Shown one piece after another: positions 44,096-56,700 of a stretch of 64,000 bases of DNA (its first letter is position 1; each line of letters starts with the position of its first letter). Source of the stretch: Mycolicibacterium sp. YH-1 (GTDB lineage: Bacteria; Actinomycetota; Actinomycetes; Mycobacteriales; Mycobacteriaceae); NCBI RefSeq assembly GCF_022557175.1, contig NZ_CP092915.1, forward strand, positions 2,294,001 to 2,358,000. Reading direction: 5' to 3'. The translations under genes and the position numbers were made by a program. The notes under the pieces are model-generated. The model was given only the letters and a program-made list of their open reading frames with translations. It did no database searches and had not been told where the DNA came from.

Positions 44096-45222
44096 GGGCG
44101 CTCCTCGGGTTGGTGGTCGGGAGTCACCTCGGAGAGGTGATGTACGGCGTCCTCGGGCCAGGCCAAGGTGACCGGTGCGCCGTAGTCGAGGTTGTCGGGC
44201 AGCGTGGCGGCCGCGTTGAGCACGGTGGCGGTCAGCGTCGTTCCCGCGGCGGCGACCGCGGCGACCCTAGTGGTCGACCCGCCGTAGATGACCTCGGCGA
44301 CAGTGGCTTCCACCGTGCGTGTGCCCGGTGGGCCGATACCGCCGGGTGGCAGGACGGCGATCCGCTCTGGCCGCACGGCGAACGAACCGGAGCGACCGAG
44401 CAGGGTGCGGGCCGCATCCCCGTCCAGCACATTGGACGTGCCGACGAAGTCGGCGACGAACCGATTCGCGGGATGCTCGTAGACCTCGCGGGAACTCCCT
44501 ATCTGCTCGATGCGGCCGTCGTTGAAGACCGCGAGCCGGTCGCACAGTGTCAGCGCCTCGTCCTGATCGTGCGTCACGATGACGAACGTGATGCCGACGT
44601 CGCGTTGAATCGCCTTGAGTTCCAACTGCATCTGTTCGCGAAGCTTGAGATCGAGTGCGCCGAGCGGCTCATCCAGCAGTAACACCCGCGGGCGGCCGAC
44701 CAGCGCGCGAGCCAACGCCACGCGTTGTCGTTGGCCGCCTGAGAGCCGGGCCGGGTGTCGCGGTGCGAGGTCGGTGAGGCGCACCATGTCCAGGGCGTCC
44801 GCGGTGCGACGGCGACGTTCGGCCCTCGGCACTCCGCGGACCTTCATTCCGTACTCGACGTTCTGGGCGACGGTCATGTGGGGGAACAGTGCGTACTCCT
44901 GGAACACCGTGTTGACGTCGCGGCGGCGCGCGGGGAGCGCGGTCACGTCGGCGCCGCCGAGGCGGATCGTGCCCGCGGTGGGTTCCTCGAAACCCGCGAT
45001 CATTCGCAGCACGGTGGTCTTGCCCGAACCCGACGGGCCGAGGATCGCGAACAACTCGCCGTCGTGGACGCTCAGGTCGGCACCCGCCACGGCGACGACC
45101 TCCGCGCCGCGTCGGCTGCTCCGGTCGCGGAACACCTTGCGCACACCGACAAGTTCGATCTGCGGACTGGGCGACGCCGCACGCACGGCCGCACGATGGA
45201 CGGCGATGGGTCCAGAGGACAT
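44092..45222 (-). CDS. ABC transporter ATPase (PotA-like)
   Basis: This 376-residue ATPase has Walker A GPSGSGKTT (about residues 62-70), the signature LSGGQRQR, Walker B VLLLDEP, a D-loop and VIVTHDQDEAL, then a C-terminal TOBE-type regulatory domain. Start ATG 45222 has AGGAT upstream; a longer frame to 45294 lacks similarity. It is the first gene of a four-gene overlapping operon: ATPase, binding protein, permease, permease. The substrate is likely a polyamine; this is inferred from family. Confidence 0.9.
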   Translation of the reverse strand: MSSGPIAVHRAAVRAASPSPQIELVGVRKVFRDRSSRRGAEVVAVAGADLSVHDGELFAILGPSGSGKTTVLRMIAGFEEPTAGTIRLGGADVTALPARRRDVNTVFQEYALFPHMTVAQNVEYGMKVRGVPRAERRRRTADALDMVRLTDLAPRHPARLSGGQRQRVALARALVGRPRVLLLDEPLGALDLKLREQMQLELKAIQRDVGITFVIVTHDQDEALTLCDRLAVFNDGRIEQIGSSREVYEHPANRFVADFVGTSNVLDGDAARTLLGRSGSFAVRPERIAVLPPGGIGPPGTRTVEATVAEVIYGGSTTRVAAVAAAGTTLTATVLNAAATLPDNLDYGAPVTLAWPEDAVHHLSEVTPDHQPEERP

Positions 45223-45311
45223 GGCTGATCCTATGAATTCCCGCGCGCCATCGCAGCGGCATTGCGGGATTCCGCGGGTGTTGAGCGGTCGCACAGCTAG
45301 GCTCGCTCACC

Positions 45312-46316
45312 ATGCCTGTACAACGCGCGCCGCGGCAGATGAAGAAACTCGTGATCGGCGCCAGTGGCTTTGTCGGCTCGCACGTCGCGCGGCGGCTGGT
45401 GACCGACGGGGAAGACGTTCGCGTGATGTTGCGAAAGACGAGTTCCACCAAGGGGATCGATGACCTCGCGGTGGAGCGGTGCTACGGAGACGTCTTCGAT
45501 GGCGACGCGCTGCGGGCGGCCATGGCCGGATGTGACGTCGTGTACTACTGCGTCGTCGACGCGCGGGTGTGGCTGCGCGACCCGGCGCCGCTGTTCCGCA
45601 CGAATGTCGAAGGGCTCCGGCATGTGCTCGACGTTGCGGTTGACGCCGGCCTGTCACGGTTCGTCTTCACGAGCACCATCGGCACGTTGGCGATCAGTGA
45701 TGGCAGGCCCGTGACCGAGGAGGATCCGCACAACTGGGACGACGGTGGTCCGTACATCGAGGCCCGCGTGGCCGCCGAGGATCTCGTCCTGCGCTACGCA
45801 CGGGAGCGGGGACTGCCTGCGGTCGCCATGTGCATCTCGAACACGTACGGACGGGGTGACTGGGGGCCCACGCCGCACGGGGGCCTGCTCGCGCGCGTCG
45901 CGGCAGGCCAGTTCCCCCTCCACCTCGGATTCTCGATGGAGGTGGTGGGGATCGAGGATGCGGCTCGGGCCATGGTCCTGGCGGGCGAACGCGGCCGGGT
46001 GGGGGAGCGGTACATCATCTCCGACCGCTACCTCAGCACCAAGGAGGTGCATCGGATCGCAGCCGAGGCCGTCGGTGTCCGCGCGCCCCGCATCGGCGTG
46101 CCGGTGGCGGTTCTGCTCGCCGCGTCGCGTCTCAACGATCTGGCGGCACGACTGCTGCGGCGCGATCTGCCGTTCGCGAGGGCGGGAGTGAAGATGGCCG
46201 ACCTGATGTCACCGCTGGATCACCGCAAAGCCGAGCAAGAGCTTGGTTGGGTGCCGCGCCCGGTCGAGGAGTCCATCGCAGCGGCGGCGCGATTCTTCCG
46301 GGATCAGCAAGCCTGA
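45312..46316 (+). CDS. NAD-dependent epimerase/dehydratase family protein
   Basis: This 334-residue extended SDR has the nucleotide loop IGASGFVGSHVARRL (about residues 15-29) and CDVVYYCVVDARVW. The catalytic region reads TSTIGTL and GGPYIEARVAAE, so the Lys of YxxxK is replaced by Arg. A conservative change in this position could weaken catalysis; the family includes proteins with altered active sites. TAGGCT lies eight bases upstream of the ATG, with no clear ribosome-binding site; a second ATG at 45339 is possible. It is divergent from the ABC operon. Confidence 0.85.
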   Translation: MPVQRAPRQMKKLVIGASGFVGSHVARRLVTDGEDVRVMLRKTSSTKGIDDLAVERCYGDVFDGDALRAAMAGCDVVYYCVVDARVWLRDPAPLFRTNVEGLRHVLDVAVDAGLSRFVFTSTIGTLAISDGRPVTEEDPHNWDDGGPYIEARVAAEDLVLRYARERGLPAVAMCISNTYGRGDWGPTPHGGLLARVAAGQFPLHLGFSMEVVGIEDAARAMVLAGERGRVGERYIISDRYLSTKEVHRIAAEAVGVRAPRIGVPVAVLLAASRLNDLAARLLRRDLPFARAGVKMADLMSPLDHRKAEQELGWVPRPVEESIAAAARFFRDQQA

Positions 46317-46470
46317 CGCCAAGGGCGGTGCGGGGCGCCGGGCCGCGGCGCGGATGCTCCCCCCCATGCCGCGAGCGCCCAAACGCGCGTGGGAAATCTG
46401 GGAATCTCGATACAGATGTGACCGGTGGCGTCAATGAGAGGCCTGGTGCATTTGTCATGTTCTGTGACTC

Positions 46471-47205
46471 ATGCCAGCTTCTCGGCGTGCCGCACTGAAG
46501 TGCGCCGCGGCCGCGCCGGCCGTCCTGGGAATCGGTGGTGCGCTGACGGCGTTGTCGTCGGCCCTCGTGCCGCCGACTGCCACGGCCGCGCCGCTGGGGA
46601 TCCTGCTCGACTACGCGGCGGGTGTCATCAAGGCGGCCGACATCAAGGCCGCCGGTGCGCACGGAGCCATCAGATAGGTCTCGGACCGCCGACCCGGCGG
46701 GGCGTGGATGCTCGGCAAGCCGATTCAGCTTCCTGAGGCGCGTGACCTGTATCAGGGCGGTCTGAAGATCGTCTCCTGCTACCAGTACGGCAAGCAGGAC
46801 ACCGCCGACTGGCTGGCGGGGCAGGAGGCCGGTGTGCGGCACGCCAAACGGGGTTGGGAGCTGCACGTCGCGGCGGGCGGGTCACACGGTGCGCCGATCT
46901 ACACCTCGATCGACGACGACCCCACCTATGAGCAGTACAAGGCGCAGGTTGCCCCATATCTGCGCGGCTGGGAGTCGGTGATCGGCCACCAGCGCACCGG
47001 CGTGTACGCCAACTCGAAGACCATCGAGTGGGCGGTGCAGGACGGTCTCGGCGCGCACTTCTGGCAGCACAACTGGGGATCGCCCAAGGGGCTGGCCCAT
47101 CCGGCGGCGCATCTGCACCAAGTGGAGATCGACAAGCGCAAGGTGGGCGGTGTCGGTGTGGACATCAACCACATCCTCAAGCCGGCATTCGGTCAGTGGG
47201 ACTGA
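46471..47205 (+). pseudogene. Tat-exported DUF1906 protein (Rv2525c-like) with an in-frame amber codon
   Basis: The frame starts at ATG 46471 with a twin-arginine signal (MPASRRAALK, hydrophobic core, then TATAAP). It stops at TAG 46675 and resumes directly in the same frame as VSDRRPGGAWMLGKPIQL, running to 47205. The downstream part matches M. tuberculosis Rv2525c closely (from memory). The residue at the stop should be Tyr (RYVSDRR), so a single TAC or TAT to TAG change is the whole defect. The rest looks under selection (YGKQDTADWL, APIYTSIDDDPTYEQYK, YANSKTIEWAV and HQVEIDKRKVGG). In M. tuberculosis the gene is next to fas, as here. Confidence 0.85.
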
Positions 47206-47753
47206 CACCCGCCGATGAGTGAGTAACGGCACTTACCGATGAGTAAGTAACCACAGCAAACTAATCCTCGCCGCGAGAGCGGGCGGGTCGACATGTCGGC
47301 CCGATCTGCCGCCATCTGGCTGGCCGCCCGCAGACGCTTCCACCGCCGCGAAATGAACATAACGATTCGATAACAATACTGCTGTGATCTGCGGAGTTAT
47401 AGCTACTCGACCGTAACCACTCGCATGCAGGACATTTGTCACGGAAGGCTCACGGGCGCTCGGAAGACCGCGTTATCCAATCCTGGGTTACTTGAGCGTA
47501 GAACTCGCCAGTAACCATTTGGGGCCCGAAACTGGTCCTAGGCCTTATGACACTCTTAGTACGGCTGCCCGTTGCGGGGCTACCGGAAGATGTCTGGCCG
47601 AGCGCCCAAGATCTGGGTGACGCTGGACGGCCGAAGACGGTGCCAGCCGAGATTCGACGCCGAATCACCCCCGACCTCGCAGGGTAGCGAGGTCCACGAG
47701 ACGACCCGCCGCAGACGAAGCGATACGCGCGAGACAGCGCACGAGGAGAAGAC
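47206..47753. promoter_or_regulatory. Long leader/promoter region of fas
   Basis: This 548-bp region holds no gene. It contains AGTAAC-type elements: a direct repeat at 47212-47251, an inverted pair GGTTACT (47486-47492) and AGTAACC (47510-47516) 17 bases apart, and a further GTAACC near 47415. FasR is a known repressor of fas that binds inverted repeats in its promoter; whether these are its sites is inferred. The ribosome-binding site GAGGAG (47743-47748) decides the GTG start at 47754. Confidence 0.45.
47212..47251. repeat. 16-bp direct repeat ahead of fas
   Basis: CCGATGAGTGAGTAAC (47212-47227) is followed 24 bases later by CCGATGAGTAAGTAAC (47236-47251), with one mismatch. It lies immediately after the stop of the DUF1906 gene. 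It may be part of the fas regulatory region or a local duplication. Confidence 0.6.
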
Positions 47754-50700
47754 GTGACGATCAACGAACACGACCGGGTGTCCACCAGCCGCAATGGCGA
47801 GGTGAGTGACAGGTCGTCCTCGGCCCACAGTGCGCACGCCCTGGTCGACCTCCTCAATGCCGGTGAGCCCTATGCCGTCGCATTCGGTGGGCAGGGCGGC
47901 AACTGGCTGGAGAACCTCGAGGAACTGATCAGCTCGGCGGGCATCGAGTCCGAACTGAGCGAGGTCGTCGGCGAGGCCGCACTGCTGCTCGAGCCCGTCG
48001 CACGCGAGCTGGTCGTCGTGCGGCCGATCGGCTTCGAGCCGATGCAGTGGGTCCGCGCGCTGGCCGCCGATGAGCCGTTGCCGACCCCCAAGCAGCTCAT
48101 CACTGCCGCGATCTCGGGCCCGGGCATCCTGCTCAGCCAGATGGCCGCAATTCGCGCTGTGACGCGCCAGGGGCTCGATCTGGCGGGTACCCCGCCGGTC
48201 GCCATGGCAGGTCACTCGCAGGGCGTCGTCGCGGCGGAGGCGCTCAAGGCCGGCGGCAGCCGCGACGCCGAACTGCTGGCGCTCCTTCAGCTCATCGGTG
48301 CGGCCGGCTCGTTGGTGTCCCGACGCCGGGGCATGGTGGGCCGCGGGGATAAGTCGCCCATGGTGTCGGTGACCAACGCCGACCCCGAGCGCATCGCCGA
48401 GCTCCTGGAGGACTTCTCCACCGACGTTCGCACGGTCCTCCCACCCGTCCTGTCGATCCGGAACGGCCGGCGGTCGGTCGTCATCACCGGTACGCCCGAA
48501 CAGCTGGCCCGATTCGAGCTGTACTGCAGCAAGATCACCGAGCGGGAAGAGGCCGAGCGCAAGAACAAGACGCGCGGTGGCGCCGTCTTCAGCCCGGTGT
48601 TCAACGGGATTCAGGTCGAGGTGGGCTTCCACACGCCTCGGCTGGCGGACGGCGTCGAGGTCGTCACCAACTGGGCGGCCCGCACGGGCATCGACCCGGA
48701 GCTCGCTCGCTTCCTGACGGAGTCGATCTTCGTTAAGCCGATCAACTGGGTCGGCGAGGTGGAGCGCCTGCACGAGGCCGGCGCCAAGTGGATCATCGAC
48801 CTCGGCCCGAGCGACACCCTGACCCGGTTGACCGCACCTGTGATCCGCGGACTCGGCGTCGGCATCGTCCCCGCCGCGACCCGCGCCGGTCAGCGCAGCC
48901 TGTTCACCGTCGGGGCAGCCCCCGAGGTGGCACCCGCATGGTCGAGCTACGCACCGTCCGCCGTGACGTTGCCGGATGGCTCGGTCAAGCTCTCGACCAA
49001 GTTCACCCGCCTCACCGGCCGCTCGCCGATCCTTCTGGCGGGTATGACGCCGACAACGGTCGACGCGAAGATCGTCGCGGCCGCCGCCAACGCCGGCCAC
49101 TGGGCCGAGCTCGCCGGTGGCGGTCAGGTCACCGAGCCCATCTTCGACGCCCGCATCGAGGAGCTCACTCAGCTGCTCGAGCCCGGCCGGGCCGTGCAGT
49201 TCAATTCGCTGTTCCTCGACCCGTACCTGTGGAAGCTGCAGCTGGGCGGAAAGCGCCTGGTGCAGAAGGCCCGTCAGTCGGGCGCGCCGATCGACGGCGT
49301 CGTGGTCACCGCGGGCATCCCCGAGCTCGAAGAGGCCGTGGACCTCATCGAGGAACTCAACGGCATCGGCATCAGTAACGTCGTGTTCAAGCCGGGCACC
49401 GTCGAGCAGATCAAGTCGGTCATCAAGATCGCCGCCGAGGTGCCCGACCGCGAGGTCATCGTGCACATCGAGGGCGGCCGCGCCGGAGGCCACCACTCCT
49501 GGGAGGACCTCGACGACCTCCTGGTCTCGACCTACGGTGACCTCCGCAAGGGCTCCAACATCACGATCTGCGTCGGTGGCGGCATCGGTACCCCGGAGCG
49601 GGCCGCCGACTACCTGTCCGGCCGCTGGGCCACGCAGTACGGCTTCCCCCTGATGCCCGTTGACGGCATCCTCGTCGGCACCGCGGCGATGGCGGCGCTC
49701 GAGGCCACCACCTCGCCTGCGGTCAAGCAGATGCTCGTCGAGACCTGCGGCACCGAGCGCTGGGTGGCGGCCGGAAAGGCCCAGGGCGGCATGGCATCCG
49801 GGCGCAGCCAGCTCGGTGCCGACATCCACGAGATCGATAACGCCGCATCACGCTGCGGCCGCCTGCTCGATGACGTCGCCGGTGACGCCGACGCCGTCGC
49901 CGAGCGCCGCGACGAGATCATCGCCGCGATGGGCGTCACGGCCAAGCCGTACTTCGGTGACGTCGACGACATGACGTTCCTGCAGTGGCTGCAGCGCTAC
50001 GTCGAGTTGGCGATCGGCGACGGCGACAGCACCGCCGACACCCGCAGCGGTGACTCGCCGTGGCTCGACATCAGCTGGCGCGACCGCTTCGAGGAGATGC
50101 TCAAGCGAGCCGAGGCGCGTCTGCACCCGGCCGACTCCGGACCCATCCCGACGCTCTTTGGCGCCGACGCCGAAGGCGAAGCGCTGCTGGAGGATCCGCA
50201 GGCCGCGATCGCCGCACTGCTGGCGCAGTACCCCGACGCGGAGACCGTCAAGCTGCACCCCGCCGACGTGCCGTTCTTCATCACGCTGTGCAAGACGCTC
50301 GGCAAGCCCGTCAACTTCGTGCCCGTCATCGACAAGGACGTGCGGCGCTGGTGGCGCAGCGACTCGCTGTGGCAGGCGCACGATGCCCGCTACACCGCCG
50401 ACCAGGTCTGCATCATCCCCGGCACCCAGGCCGTCGAGGGCATCACACGCGTCGACGAGCCGATCGGCGAGCTGCTCGACCGCTTCGAGCAGGCGTCGAT
50501 CGACGAGGCAGTCGCGCTGCTGGCGCAAAAGGGTGAGACCCCGGTTGCCGTGGTGTCGCGCCGTCAGGCCCGTGCCGACGTCGTCGGCCCCCTGGCCGTC
50601 GTCCTCGACTCGCCCGACGTCCTGTGGGCGGGTCGCACCGCGATCAACCCGGTGCACCGCATCGGGGAGCCCAGCGAGTGGCAGGTCAACGAGAACCGTT

Positions 50701-53700
50701 CCGCCACACACCCATCGACGGGTGCGCGCCTGGAACTGGCCGACGGCCAGGTCACGCTGAGCGTGCCGCTGTCCGACATCTGGATCACCATCCGGTTCAC
50801 CCTCGGTGAGGTCACCGTCGACGGTGGCATGCCGGTCGTCACCACCGAGGACGCATCGGCGGCGATGCGCGCCGTGCTGGCCATCGCGGCCAATGTCGAT
50901 GGCCCCGAGGCGCTTCCGCCGGTCGTCAACGACAGCACCACCGTCACGGTCAGCTGGGACCCGGAGGAGGTCGCCGACCACACCGGTGTCACCGCCACCT
51001 TCGGCGCACCGCTGGCCCCCGGCCTGACCCTGGTGCCCGACGCATTGGTCGGTCGCTGCTGGCCCGCGGTGTTCTCCGTCATCGGGTCCGCGCTCACCGA
51101 GGCCGGCTTCCCGGTCGTCGAGGGCCTGCTGAGCTTGGTCCACCTCGACCACGCCGCGCACCTGCTGGCGCCCATGCCGAAGACGAAGGCCGAACTCACC
51201 GTCACCGCAACGGCTTCCGCTGCGATCGACACCGAGGTCGGGCGCGTGGTGCCGGTCGACGTCGTCATCACCGACGCTGAGGGCACCGAACTCGCCAAGC
51301 TGCAGGAGCGGTTCTCGATCCTGGGCCGCAGTGGCTCGGCCGAGCTGGCCGACCCGCCGCGCGCAGGCGGTGCGATCACCGATAACGCCACCGACACACC
51401 GCGGCGTCGCCGCCGCGACGTGTCCGTCACCGCCCCCACCGACATGAGGGCGTTCGCGGTGGTGTCCGGGGACCACAATCCGATTCACACCGACCGGGCC
51501 GCCGCGCTGCTGGCCGGTCTGAAATCGCCTATCGTCCACGGCATGTGGCTGTCCGCGGCCGCGCAGCACGTCGTCACCGCCACGGACGGCCAGGCCACCC
51601 CGCCTGCCCGCCTCGTCGGTTGGACGTCGCGCTTCTTGGGCATGGTGCTTCCGGGCGACGAGATCGAGTTCCGCGTCGACCGAGTCGGTATCGACCGCGG
51701 CGCCGAGATCATCGAGGTCACCGCGAAGGTCGACAACGAGCTGGTCATGGCGGCGAGCGCGCAGCTCGCGGCGCCCAAGACCGTGTACGCCTTCCCCGGC
51801 CAGGGCATTCAGCACAAGGGCATGGGCATGGAGGTCCGCGCCCGGTCCAAGGCCGCCCGCAAGGTATGGGACGACGCCGACAAGTTCACCCGCAACACGC
51901 TGGGCTTCTCGGTGCTACACGTGGTGCGCGACAACCCGACGAGCCTCATCGCCAGCGGTGTGCACTACCAGCACCCCGAGGGCGTGCTGTTCCTGACGCA
52001 GTTCACCCAGGTGGCGATGGCCACGGTCGCGGCGGCCCAGGTCGCCGAGATGCGCGAGCAGGGTGCGTTCGTCGAGGGCGCGATCGCCTGCGGTCACTCC
52101 GTCGGCGAGTACACCGCGCTGGCGTGCGTGTCTGGCGTGTACTCGCTGGAAGGCCTGCTGGAGGCCGTGTTCCACCGCGGCAGCAAGATGCACGACATCG
52201 TGCCGCGCGACGCACAGGGACGGTCCAACTACCGCCTCGCGGCGATCCGGCCGTCGCAGATCGACCTGCCCGATGACGACGTGAACGACTTCGTCGAGCA
52301 GATCGCCGAGCGCACAGGCGAATTCCTGCAGATCGTGAACTACAACCTGCGTGGCTCGCAGTACGCGATCGCCGGCACGGTCCGTGGTTTGGAGGCGCTG
52401 GAGGAAGAGGTCGAGCGTCGTCGGGAGATCAGCGGTGGCAAGCGGTCATTCATCCTGATCCCCGGTATCGATGTGCCGTTCCACTCGTCGGTGCTGCGCG
52501 TTGGCGTCGATGACTTCCGGCGTGCGCTGCAGCGCGTGCTGCCGGAAGACACCGATCCGGCGCTGGTGGTCGGGCGCTACATCCCCAACCTGGTGCCGCG
52601 GCCGTTCACCCTGGACCGTGACTTCATCCAGGAGATCCGCGATCTGGTGCCCGCCGAGCCGCTCGACGAGGTGCTCGCCGACTACGACACCTGGATCAAC
52701 GAGAAGCCGTGGGAGCTGTGCCGGCTGCTCGTCATCGAGCTGTTGGCCTGGCAGTTCGCCAGCCCTGTGCGGTGGATCGAGACCCAGGACCTGCTCTTCA
52801 TCGAGGAGGCCGCAGGCGGTCTGGGCATGGAGCGCTTCGTCGAGATCGGCGTGAAGTCGGCGCCGACCGTCGCGGGTCTGGCGACCAACACGCTCAAGCT
52901 GCCCGAGTACTCGCACAACACCACCGAGGTGCTCAACGCCGAGCGTGACGCCGCCGTGCTGTTCGCCACCGATACCGATCCGGAGCCCGACGACGACGAG
53001 CCCGCTCCCGCGGCGGCCCCGGTCGCCGAGGCAGCCCCGGCCGAAGCCGCACCCGCGGCGCCGGTGGCACCCGCCGCACCCAGCGGCGGCCCGCGCCCCG
53101 ACGACATCGTGTTCGACGCCGCCGACGCCACCGTGGCGCTCATCGCGCTGTCGGCCAAGATGCGCCTGGATCAGATCGAGGCACTGGACTCCATCGAGTC
53201 CATCACCGACGGCGCGTCGTCCCGCCGCAACCAGCTGCTGGTCGATCTCGGCTCCGAGCTGAACCTCGGCGCCATCGACGGTGCCGCCGAGGCCGACCTC
53301 GGCGCGCTCAAGGGACAGGTCTCCAAGCTCGCGCGTACCTACAAGCCGTTCGGTCCCGTCCTCAGCGACGCGATCAACGACCAACTGCGCACGATCCTCG
53401 GGCCGTCCGGCAAGCGCCCGGCGTACCTGACCGAACGCGTCACCAAGACATGGGAACTCGGACCGGGCTGGGCCAAGCACGTCACCGTCGAGGTGGCGCT
53501 GGGCACCCGCGAGGGATCCAGCGTCCGCAACGGCGCACTGGGCGGGCTGCATGACGGCGCCCTGGCCGACGCCGCAGCGGTGGACAAGGTCATCGACGCC
53601 GCAGTCTCTGCGGTCGGCGCGCGCAAGGGCATCGCGGTGTCCCTGCCCTCGGCGGGCGGTGGGGCCGGTGGCGTTGTCGACTCGGCAGCACTGAATGAGT

Positions 53701-56700
53701 TCGCCGAGAAGGTCACCGGGCGCGACGGCGTGCTCGCGTCGACTGCCCGGATGATCCTCGGGCAGCTCGGCCTGGACAACCCGGTCAGTGCCCCCGACGC
53801 CACCGACACCGAACTGATCGACCTAGTCACCGCCGAACTCGGTTCGGACTGGCCGCGTCTGGTCGCCCCCGCGTTCGACGGCCGCAAGGCTGTGCTGTTC
53901 GACGACCGGTGGGCCAGTGCGCGTGAGGATCTCGCGCGGCTGTGGCTGACCGACGAGGGTGACATCGACACCGACTGGGAGCGGCTGTCCGAGCGCTTCG
54001 AGGGTGCCGGACACATCGTGGCCACCCAGGCCAACTGGTGGCAGGGCAGGGCGCTCGCCGCGGGACGCAACGTCCACGCGGCGCTCTACGGCCGTGCCGC
54101 TGCGGGAGCGGAGAACCCCGACAACGGCCGCTACACCCAGGAGATCGCCGTTGTCACCGGTGCATCGAAGGGATCGATCGCCGCGTCCGTCATCGGCCAG
54201 CTGCTCAACGGTGGCGCCACGGTCATCGCCACCACCTCCAAGCTGAACGACGACCGCCTGGCGTTCTACCGCACGCTCTACCGGGACAACGCTCGCTTCG
54301 GTGCTCAACTGTGGGTGGTGCCGGCCAACATGGCGTCCTACTCCGACATCGACGCACTCGTCGAGTGGGTGGGCAACGAGCAGATCGAAAGTGTTGGGCC
54401 GCAGGCGATCCACCTCAAGGACGCACTCACCCCCACGCTGCTGTTCCCGTTCGCGGCACCGCGCGTGGCCGGTGACCTGTCGGAGGCCGGTTCGCGCTCC
54501 GAGATGGAGATGAAGGTCCTGCTGTGGGCCGTTCAGCGTCTCATCGGCGGGCTGTCGCACATCGGTGCCGAGCGCGATATCGCCGCACGCCTGCACGTCG
54601 TGCTGCCGGGATCGCCCAACCGCGGCATGTTCGGCGGTGACGGTGCCTACGGCGAGGCGAAGGCCGCACTCGATGCAGTGGTGTCCCGGTGGAAGGCCGA
54701 GACGTCGTGGGCGCAGCGGGTTTCGCTGGCGCACGCGCTGATCGGCTGGACCAAGGGCACCGGCCTGATGGGTCACAACGACGCCATCGTCGGCGCGGTC
54801 GAAGAGGCTGGTCTGACCACCTACTCGACCGAGCAGATGGCGTCGATGCTGCTCGACCTGTGCGATATCGAGTCCAAGGTCGCCGCGGCGCGTGAGCCCC
54901 TGACGGCCGATCTCACCGGCGGGCTCGGCGAGATCGAGATCGACATGGCCGAACTCGCGGCGAAGGCGCGCGAGGACGCGGCGGCCGAGGCGCCGGAGGA
55001 CGACGATGACGTCCCGACCGGCACCATCTCGGCACTGCCGTCGCCGCCGCGCGGCTACGCGTCGGCTCCGCCGCCCGCGTGGGCCGACCTGGACGTCGAT
55101 CCGGCCGATCTGGTGGTCATCGTCGGTGGCGCCGAGCTCGGGCCGTACGGCTCGTCGCGGACCCGCTTCGAGGTCGAGACCTCCGGTGAGCTGTCGGCGG
55201 CCGGCGTCCTCGAGCTGGCGTGGACCACTGGCCTGGTCAAGTGGGAGGAAGACCCGAAGCCGGGTTGGTACGACACGCAGACCGGCGACATGGTCGACGA
55301 GGGCGAACTGGTGGAGCGCTACCACGACGCCGTCATCGAGCGGGTCGGCATCCGCGAGTTCGTCGACGACGGTGCGATGCCTGCCGATCACGGTGCGCCG
55401 CTGCTGGTCTCGGTGTTCCTCGACAAGGACTTCACCTTCGTGGTGTCGTCTGAGGAGGAGGCGCGGGCATTCGCGCAGTTCGATCCCGAGCACACGGTCA
55501 TCACGCCCGCACCCGAGGGCTCCGACTGGAAGGTCACCCGCAAGGCCGGCACCGAGATCCGGGTGCCGCGCACGGTGAAGCTGTCCCGCAGCGTCGGCGC
55601 GCAGATCCCGTCCGGATTCGATCCGACCGTCTACGGCATTGGCCAGGACATGGCCGGCTCGATCGACCGCGTGGCGCTGTGGAACCTCGTCACGACGGTG
55701 GACGCGTTCCTGTCGTCCGGGTTCACCCCGGCCGAGCTGATGCGTTGGGTGCACCCCAGCCTGGTGGCCAGCACGCAGGGCACGGGTATGGGCGGCATGA
55801 CCTCGATGCAGCGGATGTACCACGGCAACCTGCTGGGCAGGAGCAAGCCGAACGACATCCTCCAGGAGGTGCTGCCGAACGTCTTCGCAGGCCACGTCGT
55901 GCAGTCGTATGTGGGCAGCTACGGCGCGATGATCCACCCTGTCGCGGCATGCGCGACGGCGGCGGTCTCGGTCGAGGAGGGCGTCGACAAGATCAAGCTG
56001 GGCAAGGCTCAGTTCGTGGTCGCAGGCGGCTACGACGATCTGACGCTGGAGGCGGTCATCGGGTTCGGTGACATGTCGGCCACCGCCGAGACCGACACCA
56101 TGCGAGCCAAGGGCATCAGCGACTCGAAGTTCTCCCGCGCCAACGACCGGCGCCGGTTGGGCTTCGTGGAGTCCCAGGGCGGCGGCACGATTCTGCTGGC
56201 CCGCGGTGACCTCGCTTTGGCGATGGGTCTGCCGGTGCTCGCGGTCGTGGGCTACGCGTCATCGTTCGGCGATGGCGTCCACACGTCGATCCCCGCACCG
56301 GGGCTGGGCGCACTGGCCGCAGGCCGTGGCGGCCGGGAGTCGGAGTTGGCTCGCTCGTTGGCGAAGCTCGGCGTCGGCGCGGACGATATCGCCGTGGTGT
56401 CCAAGCACGACACATCGACATTGGCCAACGACCCCAACGAGACGGAGCTGCACGAGCGGCTCGCGGCGGCGATGGGACGTTCGGCGGGTGCGCCACTGTT
56501 CATCGTCAGCCAGAAGAGCCTCACCGGTCACAGCAAGGGCGGTGCGGCGGCGTTCCAGATGATGGGCATGTGCCAGATGCTGCGCGACGGCGTGATTCCG
56601 CCGAACCGCAGCCTGGACTGTGTCGATGACGAGCTGGCCCACGCATCGCACTTCGTGTGGGTGCGCGAGACCCTGCATCTGGGCGAGAAGTTCCCGCTCA

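Noticed and set aside
47580..49829. 749-codon open frame on the minus strand
   Set aside because: It is antisense to the beginning of fas; the His/Asp/Gly/Arg-rich composition is typical of a high-GC shadow frame.
53823..55937. 704-codon open frame on the minus strand
   Set aside because: It is antisense to fas, with no motif or ribosome-binding site.
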